The notes beneath the pieces were generated by a model, which was not told the origin of the DNA, did no database searches, and saw only the letters and a list, made by a program, of their open reading frames with translations. A DNA stretch of 64,000 nucleotides from Pseudomonas sp. LS44 (lineage in GTDB: Bacteria; Pseudomonadota; Gammaproteobacteria; Pseudomonadales; Pseudomonadaceae). The stretch is taken from contig NZ_CP102830.1 of the NCBI RefSeq assembly GCF_024730785.1, positions 2,170,001-2,234,000 of the forward strand, given 5' to 3'. Below, one piece after another: positions 1 through 7,869 of the stretch (position 1 is the stretch's first letter; each line of letters starts with the position of its first letter). A program made the position numbers and the translations under genes.

Positions 1-1
1 C

Positions 2-349
2 CGCACCACCCTGGCGCTGTATGCCGGTGCGTCGGGCGACCACAACCAGGTCCACATCGACCTCGATTTCGCCCGCAAGTCGGGCCAGCCCGACGTGTTC
101 GCCCACGGCATGTTGTCGGCTGCCTACCTCGGCCGGCTGCTCACCAGTTGGGTGCCGCAGCCGCGGATCCGCAGCCTGTCCGTGCGCTTCGTCGGCATCA
201 CCCACCTGGGGCACATCCCCACCTGCACCGGCACGGTGATCGAGAAGTTCGAGCAGAACGGCGAGCCGCGCATCCGCATCGAACTGAGCTGTTGCAACCA
301 ATACGGCGAGCCGCGCCTGACCGGCGAAGCCGTCGTCGCGCTGGCTTGA
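2..349 (+). CDS. MaoC-like (R)-hydratase, C-terminal part
   Basis: This is the last 115 residues of a gene that begins before the window. The segment YAGASGDHNQVHID is the MaoC/hot-dog hydratase signature; its Asp and His are the pair that adds or removes water across an enoyl thioester in this family. AHGMLSAAYLGRLL follows, as is usual in single hot-dog MaoC proteins. It probably hydrates an enoyl-CoA or dehydrates a 3-hydroxyacyl-CoA in the cytoplasm. An SDR follows on the same strand after a REP-bearing spacer, which fits consecutive beta-oxidation-like steps. The substrate cannot be read from the sequence. The family call is firm; the pathway is inferred from context. Confidence 0.85.
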   Translation, partial: RTTLALYAGASGDHNQVHIDLDFARKSGQPDVFAHGMLSAAYLGRLLTSWVPQPRIRSLSVRFVGITHLGHIPTCTGTVIEKFEQNGEPRIRIELSCCNQYGEPRLTGEAVVALA

Positions 350-367
350 ACCCCATACGAACAAGTC

Positions 368-427
368 GTAGGGCGGGTGCAACCCGCCAAGCGGCCACTC
401 CGGCCTGGCGGGTTGCACCCGCCCTAC
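368..427. repeat. REP pair, GTAGGGCGGGTGCAACCCGCC class
   Basis: Two inverted copies of a REP that starts with GTAG and folds as GGCGGGT-GCA-ACCCGCC, separated by a short spacer. It fills the gap between the MaoC and SDR genes. The same class recurs inside the opmB reading frame at 49863-49924. Confidence 0.85.
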
Positions 428-455
428 GGCAAGAACCTGCATAGGAATAGATTGA

Positions 456-1283
456 ATGAAAAAGCTTGAAGGTAAAGTCGCCCTGGTCACCGGCTCCGGT
501 CGTGGTATCGGCCGCAGCGTGGCCCTGAAACTGGCCGCCGATGGCGCTAAAGTAGTAGTCAACGACCTCGACGCCGCGCCGGCCGAAGAAGTAGTTGCGG
601 AGATCCGCGCCGCCGGTGGTGAAGCCGTGGCCTGCGTCGGCAGCGTGACCGCCGTTGACTTCGCCGACCGCTTCGTCAAGACCGCGATGGACAGCTACGG
701 CACCATCGACATCATCGTCAACAACGCCGGTTACACCTGGGACAGCGTGATCCAGAAGATGACCGACGAGCAGTGGTACGCGATCATCGACTGCCACATC
801 ACCGCGCCGTTCCGCATCCTCCGCGCGGCCCAGCCGATCATTAGTGCTGCGGCGAAGAAAGAAGCCGCCGAAGGCCGCGTGGTCAACCGCAAGATCGTCA
901 ACATCTCCTCGGTGTCCGCCGCCGGCAACGCGGGTCAGGTCAACTATTCCACCGCCAAGGCTGGCGTGCTGGGCATGACCAAGGCGCTGTCCAAGGAGTG
1001 GGGCCGCTACAAGGTCAATGTCAACGCGGTGGCCTTCGGTCACATCGAGACCCGCATGACCCTGCCGGTCGAAGGCGATCCACGGTTCATCAACATCGAA
1101 GGCCGCGAGATCAAGGTTGGCATCAGCCAGGCCACCGTCGAAGCGTCCAAGACCGCTATTCCGCTGGGTCGTCCGGGCAATCCGGAGGAGGCGGCCAACG
1201 CCGTGTACCTGTTCTGCATTCCGGAATCGGACTACCTGTCCGGCCAGGTGCTGGTGTGCGGCGGCGGTCTCGGTACCGTCTGA
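456..1283 (+). CDS. SDR-family oxidoreductase (FabG-like)
   Basis: A 275-residue short-chain dehydrogenase/reductase. The cofactor loop TGSGRGIG is at residues 12-19, NNAG at 89-92 and the catalytic YSTAK at 164-168, with a Ser in the preceding NISSVS stretch, so the active-site set is complete. Asn-Asp after the second strand (VVNDLD) favours NAD(H). It likely oxidises or reduces a 3-hydroxy/3-oxoacyl-CoA. It is longer than typical FabG (about 245 residues) because of an insertion near residues 125-150 and another near 205-235. It starts 29 bases after a REP pair. Its neighbours (MaoC, DUF2889, molybdopterin enzyme) suggest catabolism of an acyl-CoA rather than fatty acid synthesis; that is inference. 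Confidence 0.88.
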   Translation: MKKLEGKVALVTGSGRGIGRSVALKLAADGAKVVVNDLDAAPAEEVVAEIRAAGGEAVACVGSVTAVDFADRFVKTAMDSYGTIDIIVNNAGYTWDSVIQKMTDEQWYAIIDCHITAPFRILRAAQPIISAAAKKEAAEGRVVNRKIVNISSVSAAGNAGQVNYSTAKAGVLGMTKALSKEWGRYKVNVNAVAFGHIETRMTLPVEGDPRFINIEGREIKVGISQATVEASKTAIPLGRPGNPEEAANAVYLFCIPESDYLSGQVLVCGGGLGTV

Positions 1284-1288
1284 TGGCT

Positions 1289-1310
1289 ACGGGGCGCTTC
1301 GGCGCCCCGT
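1289..1310 (+). other. UUCG-tetraloop hairpin between SDR and DUF2889 genes
   Basis: A perfect 9-bp stem (ACGGGGCGC with GCGCCCCGT) closed by a UUCG tetraloop, starting 6 bases after the SDR stop codon. There is no U-tract, so it looks more like an mRNA 3'-end protector or processing boundary than a complete terminator. Confidence 0.6.
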
Positions 1311-1329
1311 CGTTGGCGAGGGTTGTGAT

Positions 1330-1923
1330 ATGAGCGAGAAGATCGCCGGGAGCCCCGGCCGGAAACTGCTGCATACCCGTCAGGTGGTGTGCACGGGTTA
1401 CCTGCGCGATGACGGCCTGTTCGACATCGAAGGCCGACTGCTCGACACCAAGGGCATCGACACCCAGTTTCTCTATGGCACCATTGCCGCCGGCGGCGTG
1501 CTGCACCAGATGCGTCTGGTGATGACCCTCGACGAAAGGATGCTGATCCAGCACATCGAGGCGCATTCCGAGCACGCGCCGACGCCGGTGTGCCCACACA
1601 TCAGCAGCGCCTACGCGGCGCTCAAGGGCCTGCGCATCGGGCCCGGTTTCAAGAAGCGCGCCGCCGAACTGGTCGGCGGGCTGAAGGGCTGTACCCACCT
1701 CACCGAAATGCTCGGCCCGATGGCCACCACCGCGGTGCAGACCATGGCGCCGGTCATCCAGAAGCGCCTGCGCGAACGTGCGGCGCGCGACCCGAGCTTC
1801 GAGATGCCCAGCCACTGGGTGATCGGTACCTGTCACGCCTACCACCCGGAGGGCGAGGCGGCGCGCAAGATCGGCGAATGGCGTCCGTATGGCGATGCCC
1901 AGCAAAAAACAGAGATGCGATAA
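1330..1923 (+). CDS. DUF2889 domain protein
   Basis: A 197-residue protein beginning MSEKIAGSPGRKLLHTR. I recognise the DUF2889 pattern: an N-terminal half with a GYLRDDGLFDIEGRLLDTK strand block, then PHISSAYAALKGLRIGPGF and KGCTHLTEMLGPMATTAVQT. The conserved Cys/His residues in CPH and GCTHL look like a metal or catalytic site, but the biochemical role of the family is not established. The ATG at 1330 was chosen because homology-like sequence begins immediately after it; a longer reading frame upstream overlaps the SDR gene in another frame. DUF2889 genes often sit in acyl-CoA and steroid or aromatic degradation clusters, which fits the flanking SDR and MaoC genes. Confidence 0.75.
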   Translation: MSEKIAGSPGRKLLHTRQVVCTGYLRDDGLFDIEGRLLDTKGIDTQFLYGTIAAGGVLHQMRLVMTLDERMLIQHIEAHSEHAPTPVCPHISSAYAALKGLRIGPGFKKRAAELVGGLKGCTHLTEMLGPMATTAVQTMAPVIQKRLRERAARDPSFEMPSHWVIGTCHAYHPEGEAARKIGEWRPYGDAQQKTEMR

Positions 1924-1947
1924 GCGCTTCGCTATCAGGAGTTTTCC

Positions 1948-2040
1948 GTGAATAAGAGCAATCTCAAACATGCTCTGATGGCCGCGTTTCTAGCGCGGCA
2001 ACAACGTATAAAAAAGGGCCACGGAAATCATGAATGCTGA
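1948..2040 (+). CDS. possible 30-residue leader peptide
   Basis: A GTG-initiated reading frame preceded by AGGAG six bases upstream. It encodes a short basic peptide (MNKSNLKHALMAAFLARQQR...) and its end overlaps the ATG of the next gene at 2030. The good ribosome site and the overlap suggest translational coupling, either as a leader peptide or as the remnant of a longer N-terminus. No family recognised. Confidence 0.35.
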   Translation: MNKSNLKHALMAAFLARQQRIKKGHGNHEC

Positions 2041-2554
2041 ATACCAGCAGTACCTGAGCGCCATATTCGTCGAAGAAGTTGAGGGCGAAGCATTCTTCAG
2101 CGGTCTCTCGGAACGCGCCGCAGACGCGGAGCACCAACACAAGTGGCAGGTGCTCGCCCAACTGGAGACCCAGACCAAGGAGCACATCCGTGCCGGGCTG
2201 CGCGAGCTGGGCATCGAAGTGGCCGAGCAACGCCACAACATCGAGCGCGGTGAGCAGCTCGCCGAGCGTTTCTCCAAGCTGCCGTGGCTGGAGTTCCTGA
2301 CAGTGTTCCAGCCGTCCTTGCAGAAGTTCGTGGCGCAGTACAGCGCAGGCGAACAACTGATCCCTGACGAAGGCCGGGAGCGCCCCCTGCTGCGCTATAT
2401 CACCCGCCATGAGCAGGCCCTGCTGGCGTTCGTGATATGTGAGCTGCAGGGCCGCGGCGCGGAGTCACTGGACGCCGTGCTGGCGCTACTCGGCAAGCCG
2501 CTTCATCAGACGGCAGCCCCTTCGCGCTCACATAATTCCGAGGTACTCCAGTGA
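2030..2554 (+). CDS. uncharacterised helical, possibly ferritin-like protein
   Basis: A 174-residue, mostly helical soluble protein. Acidic/His helices (EEVEGEAFFSGL, then LETQTKEHI, then RHEQALLAFVICELQG) are spaced in a way that recalls the four-helix ferritin-like di-iron fold, but I cannot confirm the full ligand set. The start ATG lies inside the end of a small upstream reading frame, and the stop overlaps the GTG start of the molybdopterin oxidoreductase (GTGA at 2551-2554), so it is coupled to that enzyme. A role as partner, chaperone or iron supplier for the enzyme is possible but is inference only. Confidence 0.6.
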   Translation: MNAEYQQYLSAIFVEEVEGEAFFSGLSERAADAEHQHKWQVLAQLETQTKEHIRAGLRELGIEVAEQRHNIERGEQLAERFSKLPWLEFLTVFQPSLQKFVAQYSAGEQLIPDEGRERPLLRYITRHEQALLAFVICELQGRGAESLDAVLALLGKPLHQTAAPSRSHNSEVLQ

Positions 2555-4632
2555 CCACGTCCATCGTTCGCGCGGCTTGTCCGCATGACTGTCCCGACAC
2601 CTGCGCGATGCTGATCACCGTGCAGGACGGGGTCGCCACCGAAGTGCGCGGCGACCCTGAGCACCCCACTACCGGCGGCGCGCTGTGTACCAAAGTGGCG
2701 CGCTACCTGCAGCGCACCTACCACGCCGATCGCCTGCTCTACCCGATGAAGCGCATCGGCGCGAAGGGCGCCGGCCAGCTCGCGCGCATCAGCTGGGACG
2801 AGGCGCTCGACACCATCGCCGCGCGCCTCACGGACATCGCCGCGCGCGCCCCGCAAGCCATCCTGCCGTACAGCTACGCCGGCACCATGGGCCTGGTGCA
2901 GGGCGACTCGATGTCGGCGCGCTTCTTCCACAAGATCGGCGCCTCCTACCTGGATCGCACCATCTGCAGCACCGCCGGCAGCGTCGGCTACCAGTACAGC
3001 ATCGGCGCGCAACTGGGCACCGATGTCGAACAGTTCGAACACTCGAAACTGATCCTGATCTGGGGCTGCAACCCGATCGCCTCCAACCTGCATTTCTGGA
3101 CCCGCGTGCAGCAGGCCAAGCGCCGTGGCGCCAGGCTGATCGCCATCGACCCCTACCGCTCGCTCACTGCGGAGAAATGCCACCAGCACATCGCCCTGCT
3201 GCCGGGCACCGACGCGGCGCTGGCGCTGGGCATGATGCACGTGCTGATCGCCGAGCAGTTGCTCGACGAGGCGTACATCGCCGAGCACACCCTGGGCTTC
3301 GAGCAACTCAAGGAACGCGTGCAGGACTGGACCCCGGAGCGCACCGCGCAGACCTGCGGAATCAGCGCGGAAGAGGTATTGCAGCTGGCACGCGACTATG
3401 GCGAAGCCGCCCGGCGCGGCGAGGCCGTGGCGATCCGCCTCAACTACGGCCTGCAGCGCGTGCGCGGCGGTGGCATGGCGGTGCGCAACATCGCCTGCCT
3501 GCCGGCGCTGGTCGGCGCCTGGCGACAGGCGGCAGGCGGCGTGCTGCTGGCCTCGGCGGACGCCTTTCCGGTCAACCACCGCGCCTTGCAGCGCTCTGAT
3601 CTGCGCACCGGTGGCCGTCCACGCACCCTCAACATGAGCACCATCGGCGACAACCTGCTGCGCGAGACCTCCGCCGAGTTCGGGCCCAAGGTCGAGGCGC
3701 TGATCGTCTACAACTCCAGCCCGGTCGCGGTGGCGCCGGAGTCGCCGAAAGTCGCCCAGGGCTTCGCCCGCGACGACCTGTTCACCGTGGTGCTCGAGCA
3801 TTTCCAGACCGACACCGCCGACTACGCGGACATTCTCCTGCCCGCCACCACGCAGCTGGAGCACGTCGACGTACATATGGCCTACGGGCACAATTACATG
3901 CTGGCCAACAACGCGGCGATCGCCCCGCTCGGCGAAGCCAAGCCGAACTCGGAGATCTTCCGCCTGCTGGCCGCACGCATGGGCTTCGACGAGCCGTGCT
4001 TCCGCGAAAGCGACGACGAGATCGCCGCCCAGGCGTTCAAGACGCAGGATGTGCGCGCCCAGCATTTCGGCTGGGAGGCGCTCAAGCTGGTCGGCTGGCA
4101 GAAGATGAACGTGCCCGATGCGCCGTTCGCCAACGGTGGCTTCCCGACGCCCTCGGGTAAATGCGAGTTCTTCTCCGCGCGCATGCAGGCCGCCGGCCTC
4201 GACCCAGTGCCGACCTTCATCGCCCCCTACGAGTCGGTGGCGAGCAACCCGGAGCTGGCGAAGAAGTATCCGTTGGCGATGATCTCGCCGCCGGCGCGCA
4301 ATTTCATGAACAGCACCTTCGTCAACGTGCAGAGCCTGCGCAGCACCGAAGGCGAGCCGCATCTGGACATCCATCCGAACGACGCGGCGGCGCGCGGCAT
4401 CGAGGACGGCCAAATGGTGCGCATCTACAACGACCGCGGCGCGTTCGAAGCCAAGGCGCGGGTCAGCGACCGCGCGCGGCCGGGATTGGTGGTGGGCCTG
4501 TCGATCTGGTGGAAGAAGTTCGCCGAGGATGGCAAGAACGCCAATGAAGTCACCAGCCAGCGGGTCACCGACATGGGCAATGGCGCGACGTTCTACGACG
4601 TGCTGGTGCAGGTGGAGATGTGCGAAGGCTGA
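2551..4632 (+). CDS. molybdopterin oxidoreductase with N-terminal 4Fe-4S
   Basis: A 693-residue member of the DMSO-reductase/formate-dehydrogenase superfamily. The N-terminus has Cys10, Cys14, Cys18 and Cys46 (CPHDCPDTC ... GALC), the usual single [4Fe-4S] site, followed by the molybdopterin-binding body. The C-terminal end (HLDIHPNDAAARGIEDGQMVRIYNDRG, later VTSQRVTDMGNGATFYD) is the molydopterin-dinucleotide binding domain. No Tat signal is visible, so it is probably cytoplasmic. Translation starts at GTG overlapping the previous stop. In this subgroup (PHDCPDTC proteins) the substrate is generally unknown. The linked MaoC, SDR and DUF2889 genes suggest a redox step on a carbon-chain or ring substrate; that is inferred. 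Confidence 0.88.
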   Translation: MTTSIVRAACPHDCPDTCAMLITVQDGVATEVRGDPEHPTTGGALCTKVARYLQRTYHADRLLYPMKRIGAKGAGQLARISWDEALDTIAARLTDIAARAPQAILPYSYAGTMGLVQGDSMSARFFHKIGASYLDRTICSTAGSVGYQYSIGAQLGTDVEQFEHSKLILIWGCNPIASNLHFWTRVQQAKRRGARLIAIDPYRSLTAEKCHQHIALLPGTDAALALGMMHVLIAEQLLDEAYIAEHTLGFEQLKERVQDWTPERTAQTCGISAEEVLQLARDYGEAARRGEAVAIRLNYGLQRVRGGGMAVRNIACLPALVGAWRQAAGGVLLASADAFPVNHRALQRSDLRTGGRPRTLNMSTIGDNLLRETSAEFGPKVEALIVYNSSPVAVAPESPKVAQGFARDDLFTVVLEHFQTDTADYADILLPATTQLEHVDVHMAYGHNYMLANNAAIAPLGEAKPNSEIFRLLAARMGFDEPCFRESDDEIAAQAFKTQDVRAQHFGWEALKLVGWQKMNVPDAPFANGGFPTPSGKCEFFSARMQAAGLDPVPTFIAPYESVASNPELAKKYPLAMISPPARNFMNSTFVNVQSLRSTEGEPHLDIHPNDAAARGIEDGQMVRIYNDRGAFEAKARVSDRARPGLVVGLSIWWKKFAEDGKNANEVTSQRVTDMGNGATFYDVLVQVEMCEG

Positions 4633-4849
4633 ATTGGACAGTCGCAGGCACCTGCCCCGGACTATAGGCGAGCCGGGCCCGCCAGCGCTCCAATTTGAGC
4701 CCAAGGAGGTCCGCTTTTGGCCCAGTCCCTCCGTTTTATCCCTCTGATTGAAAATGCAACCGTCAGCCGTGCGCGTAATGTCGGTCTCCAGCAGCTTGCA
4801 TATTCTGCTTTTCATGGTGGCATCGAGGAGTCATTTCCGGAGATGTCCC
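4633..4849. other. intergenic gap without recognised gene
   Basis: Spacer after the molybdopterin enzyme. A reading frame open from 4748 could extend the next protein, but it lacks a ribosome site and was not used. GC content drops here, at the start of the accessory patch. Confidence 0.4.
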
Positions 4850-5221
4850 ATGAAGCGCAATATCCCCAACGTTTCTGCTCAGTTATGGCGCAGATTGGCT
4901 TTCGCCACCGTCCCACTTGTTGCGGTAGTAAGTTTCGTACTAATGCGACTAGCAACATCGCTTGAGCAGGTGGATATTGCGCCCTGCCAGGTGCTGGTCG
5001 AACTGCTGCAGCTACGGTTACTCCTGGTGATTGCCTTTCAGGTGGCCCCACTGCTTTGGGCCGAGTTCTTCATCAATGGCTATCGGCGGCGCCTAATTCA
5101 ATGCACCCTGAATCAACTCTTGCGGGATTTACGGATGCCGCTCGCTACATGGGCAGGGGTCTGCTTGTTAATAGGCTTTTATTTCTGGCCGCGACTGAGC
5201 GCACCACTGGTTTGTTTCTAA
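4850..5221 (+). CDS. small membrane protein, unknown
   Basis: A 123-residue protein (MKRNIPNVSAQLWRR...) with three likely membrane segments: around LAFATVPLVAVVSFVLMRL, LLLVIAFQVAPLLWAEFFI and the C-terminal WAGVCLLIGFYFWP. The start at 4850 has a CCGGAG element about eight bases upstream; the longer frame from 4748 does not. Base composition is less GC-rich than the catabolic genes to its left. No family recognised, and the flanks are mobile-element remains, so it may be acquired. Confidence 0.5.
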   Translation: MKRNIPNVSAQLWRRLAFATVPLVAVVSFVLMRLATSLEQVDIAPCQVLVELLQLRLLLVIAFQVAPLLWAEFFINGYRRRLIQCTLNQLLRDLRMPLATWAGVCLLIGFYFWPRLSAPLVCF

Positions 5222-5812
5222 TGTGAATGTTGGCAGGCAAATCTAGCGAGAGGGCGGCATTCGAATTGGCCACGGCATGCCACAGGAGAGCTAGCTCGGT
5301 GAGTTTTGCTCTCCATGGCGGAGCTTCCTGGCTGGCGCTGGACTCTGTCAGATCGTCCGGCACCGCGGCTGGTGTTGATACGAGATGGGCGGGACGAGGA
5401 GGAGCGCGTTCTGCTATCCGCGCAGAACCCACGTCCCGAACCCGACAATTAAGATCACAATTGCGAACTCGAGCAGCAGGTATTGATTTCCCAGCGACAT
5501 ATCAAACCTCCATTCACCGATTTCACTTGAAGTGTAGGGCAGTGCCGGGGCCCTGGGGCAGCTGTTCTTCTAAATGTGGTAGCTATAGGATTTCAGCCTA
5601 CGGGCGCGCTAGTCGGATTAAATGCCGGTACAGTGGAGCCGCCGGTGATAGCGACGCCCAGGGCAATGAGGCAGAGATTATTTTCAGCACTTATGCAGCT
5701 CCCCGCTTCAAAGTCGTCGCCAAACTTTCAACCTCGAATAAAATTTAACAGCGCCTTAAAGTATGCAACCCTGCGGTTCAGTGCGTAGCTATCCATCCGA
5801 TCAAATATTTTA
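5222..5812. other. AT-richer stretch, no large gene
   Basis: No convincing large gene. A 173-codon + frame here (5227-5748) has Ser/Arg/Ala-rich, out-of-frame-like composition and no ribosome site. The only supportable item is the 28-codon minus-strand frame at 5414-5500. Confidence 0.5.
5414..5500 (-). CDS. 28-residue single-pass membrane peptide
   Basis: An ATG frame preceded by GGAGG with a six-base spacer encodes MSLGNQYLLLEFAIVILIVGF followed by GTWVLRG: a short polar start, one hydrophobic helix and a positive end. The ribosome site, membrane-helix composition and clean stop argue for a real small protein of the accessory-subunit type. Partner and function unknown. It is too short for routine gene calling. 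Confidence 0.5.
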   Translation of the reverse strand: MSLGNQYLLLEFAIVILIVGFGTWVLRG

Positions 5813-6328
5813 TCATTTCGCACCATCAAGGTGTGGCCTGATTTTAGCGATTGACGTTACTAGGCGCAGATGATTTTTTTGTGGGGTTCTAGGGGCGAAG
5901 TTCTCTCGCAGGAATTCTGATAAAGGTATTTCGGTAACTTCGCCAATGCGTGCTTCTACATATATTTCTGCCAGCATGTCGAGTTTTCTTCCGATAGGCT
6001 GGATAACACTAGCTTGATTGGTGGTTTCATCGTCCGCTCCCATCTCTATTGAATAGGGTTCTGCTGGTTTTACGTCTTCGATGGGTGAACCTCCCAACGG
6101 CACCGCACATGAACTCTAGAATGTAGATCCAGTTGGCTATCTCAGTGTTTGCCAGCGATGGGAAGGCCAATAGCAATATCGTACCGGGGATAGCGAGCAT
6201 CATGAAGGAAACTAAAAATGACGCCGCTTCGTGAGAACTTGAAATGTATTTTCTGGCTTGCATGATTGATTTTTCCCAATGGATTTGACGCTTCAAATTC
6301 TCCAGTGATTTCAAAATGTGTAAGCTTA
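5813..6328 (-). pseudogene. 3' remnant of an interrupted low-GC gene
   Basis: The minus-strand sequence left of the composite insertion reads as two overlapping pieces. One has a hydrophobic stretch (MQARKYISSSHEAASFLVSF... to ILEFMCGAV). The other is soluble (PLGGSPIEDVKPAEPYSIEMG... ending RPHLDGAK at 5813). The switch of frame falls near 6090-6105, so a single frameshift would join them. A third frame (6142-6348) would instead be continuous with the fragment at 8285-8638 if the insertion were removed. The true reading is therefore ambiguous, but the region is coding-like, AT-rich and broken. No family recognised. Confidence 0.45.
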
Positions 6329-6555
6329 GTCGGGTAGCCCCGGGTCATTGCTGATCCAGGGTCCCCTGAGAGCCGTACGTGCGATTTTCACCGCATACGG
6401 CTCAAGCCGTTAGTAAGCCTTCCACGGAAGACCGGCGTATTGGCATCTCTGCGTCCCTGGAGCCATACACCTTTGCAATCAGTTTCGAGTCGACTACACC
6501 TGCCTCCGATTTCGTGGTGATAGGTGGCAGGCTGGGGATGCCGCTACCGAAATGC
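6329..6555 (-). mobile_element. group II intron 3' fragment (left copy)
   Basis: Reading on the minus strand, this fragment holds the end of domain IV and an exactly 34-nt domain V (6370-6403: GAGCCG start, GAAA loop, closing CGGCTC). Domain VI follows, ending CTACCCGAC at 6329. It is nearly identical to the right-hand copy at about 8085-8285 but inverted. The 5' half of the intron and the reverse-transcriptase gene are absent, so it cannot be mobile. Confidence 0.8.
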
Positions 6556-6605
6556 TGAATCGCCCCGGGTTTCGTGGAGGCCTCAACTCTTGAGAAGATG
6601 AGGCT

Positions 6606-6929
6606 ATGAAAAAGACTACGACCTACTCCCCTGAAGTCCGTGAACGTGCCGTGCGCATGGTTCTGGAACACCTGAACGATTATCCGTCCGAGTGGGCGGC
6701 CATTGAGGCCATTGCTCCGAAGATTGGCTGTGCAGCGCAAACCCTGCATGGTTGGATTCGTCGCCAGCAGACCGACGCTGGTCAGCGCCCCGGTCAGACC
6801 AGCGAAGAGCGCGAGCGCATCAAGGCTTTGGAGCGGGAGAACCGCGAGCTGCGTAAAGCCAACGAGATCCTGCGCCTGGCCAGTGCGTATTTTGCCCAGG
6901 CGGAGCTCGACCGCCGCACCAAGTCCTGA
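6606..6929 (+). CDS. IS3-family OrfA (helix-turn-helix subunit)
   Basis: A 107-residue protein with an N-terminal helix-turn-helix ([15 protein letters not shown] ... [14 protein letters not shown]) and a C-terminal leucine-zipper-like helix ([31 protein letters not shown]), the standard layout of IS3 OrfA. It recognises the element ends and normally makes the OrfAB transposase by -1 frameshifting into orfB, whose frame here is indeed -1 relative to orfA. It is intact in sequence, but its partner is broken. Confidence 0.9.
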   Translation: MKKTTTYSPEVRERAVRMVLEHLNDYPSEWAAIEAIAPKIGCAAQTLHGWIRRQQTDAGQRPGQTSEERERIKALERENRELRKANEILRLASAYFAQAELDRRTKS

Positions 6930-6931
6930 GG

Positions 6932-7830
6932 GCATTTGTCGATCAGCATCGTGACCGTCTAGGGGTCGAGTCGATCTGCAGCGTCTTGCAGATCGCCCCG
7001 TCCGGTTACCGCAGGCACGCGGCGCAGCAGCGTAACCCTGCACTACGTTGTTGCCGTGCTCGGCGTGATGACGTGTTGATCCCGGAAATCCAGCGGGTGT
7101 GGGACGCCAACATGCAGTGCTATGGCGCGGTGAAGGTCTGGAAGCAGCTCAGGCGAGAAGGCATCGGGGCAGCCAGATGCACGGTGGAGCGGTTGATGCG
7201 TCGGGCTGGATTACAGGGCATAAGGCGCGGCCAGGTTGTATGGACAACGGTATCGGGTGACCAAACCGTATGCCCACTGGATCGTGTCCAACGGCAGTTC
7301 CGTGCCGACCGCCCAAACCAGTTGTGGGTATCGGGCTTCACCTACGTTTCGACCTGGCAGGGATGGCTGTATGTGGCGTTTGTCATCGACGTGTTTGCAC
7401 GCCGCATAGTGGGCTGGCGAGTCAGTACCAGCATGAAGACCGACTTCGTGCTGGATGCCCTGGAGCAAGCCCTGTATGCCCGCCAGCCACATCGCACAGG
7501 CGGTCTGATCCATCACAGCGACCGCGGTAGCCAGTACGTCTCCATTCGCTACACCGAGCGACTGGCCGAGGCCGGGGTCGAGCCCTCGGTCGGCAGCAAA
7601 GGTGATAGCTACGACAACGCCTTGGCTGAAACCATCAACGGACTGTACAAGGCGGAGCTGATTCACCGTCAGTCATGGAAGAGCCGCGAGGCCGTAGAGA
7701 TGGCGCACCCTGCGGTGGGTGCACTGGTACAACAATGAGCGTCTGCTGAGTTCAATCGGCTATATCCCGCCTGCGGAGGCTGAGGCAAACTTCTACCGGC
7801 AACAAACAGGTCAGGCCATTGCTGCCTGAC
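6932..7830 (+). pseudogene. IS3-family OrfB transposase, inactivated
   Basis: The rve-type integrase core is readable from [16 protein letters not shown] onwards. Two lesions are visible. The first catalytic Asp, expected in WV-x-D-FTYVSTW, is Gly (LWVSGFTYVSTW). An extra base near 7705 also shifts the frame, so the translated protein stops at 7738, while the true C-terminus (WVHWYNNERLLSSIGYIPP, ending at 7830) continues in the next frame. The second Asp (HHSDRGSQY) and the Glu (DNALAETINGLYKAE) remain. The transposase is therefore predicted to be dead. Confidence 0.85.
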
Positions 7831-7869
7831 TTAAACGAAACAGCCTCCACGAAACCCGGGGCGATTCAG

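Larger units (their letters stand above)
6556..7869 (+). mobile_element. IS3-family insertion sequence (decayed)
   Basis: A 1314-bp element bounded by perfect 26-bp inverted repeats (6556-6581 and 7844-7869, starting TGAATCGCCCCGGG). It carries the two overlapping-frame genes typical of the IS3 family. No target duplication is visible at its ends. It lies between two inverted group II intron fragments. Confidence 0.9.

Noticed and set aside
2506..4815. 769-codon minus-strand open frame
   Set aside because: It is the antisense shadow of the molybdopterin oxidoreductase; the translation is His/Arg/Gly-rich and no domain is visible.
5227..5748. 173-codon plus-strand frame
   Set aside because: No ribosome site, composition unlike a protein, and it overlaps a better-supported small minus-strand frame.
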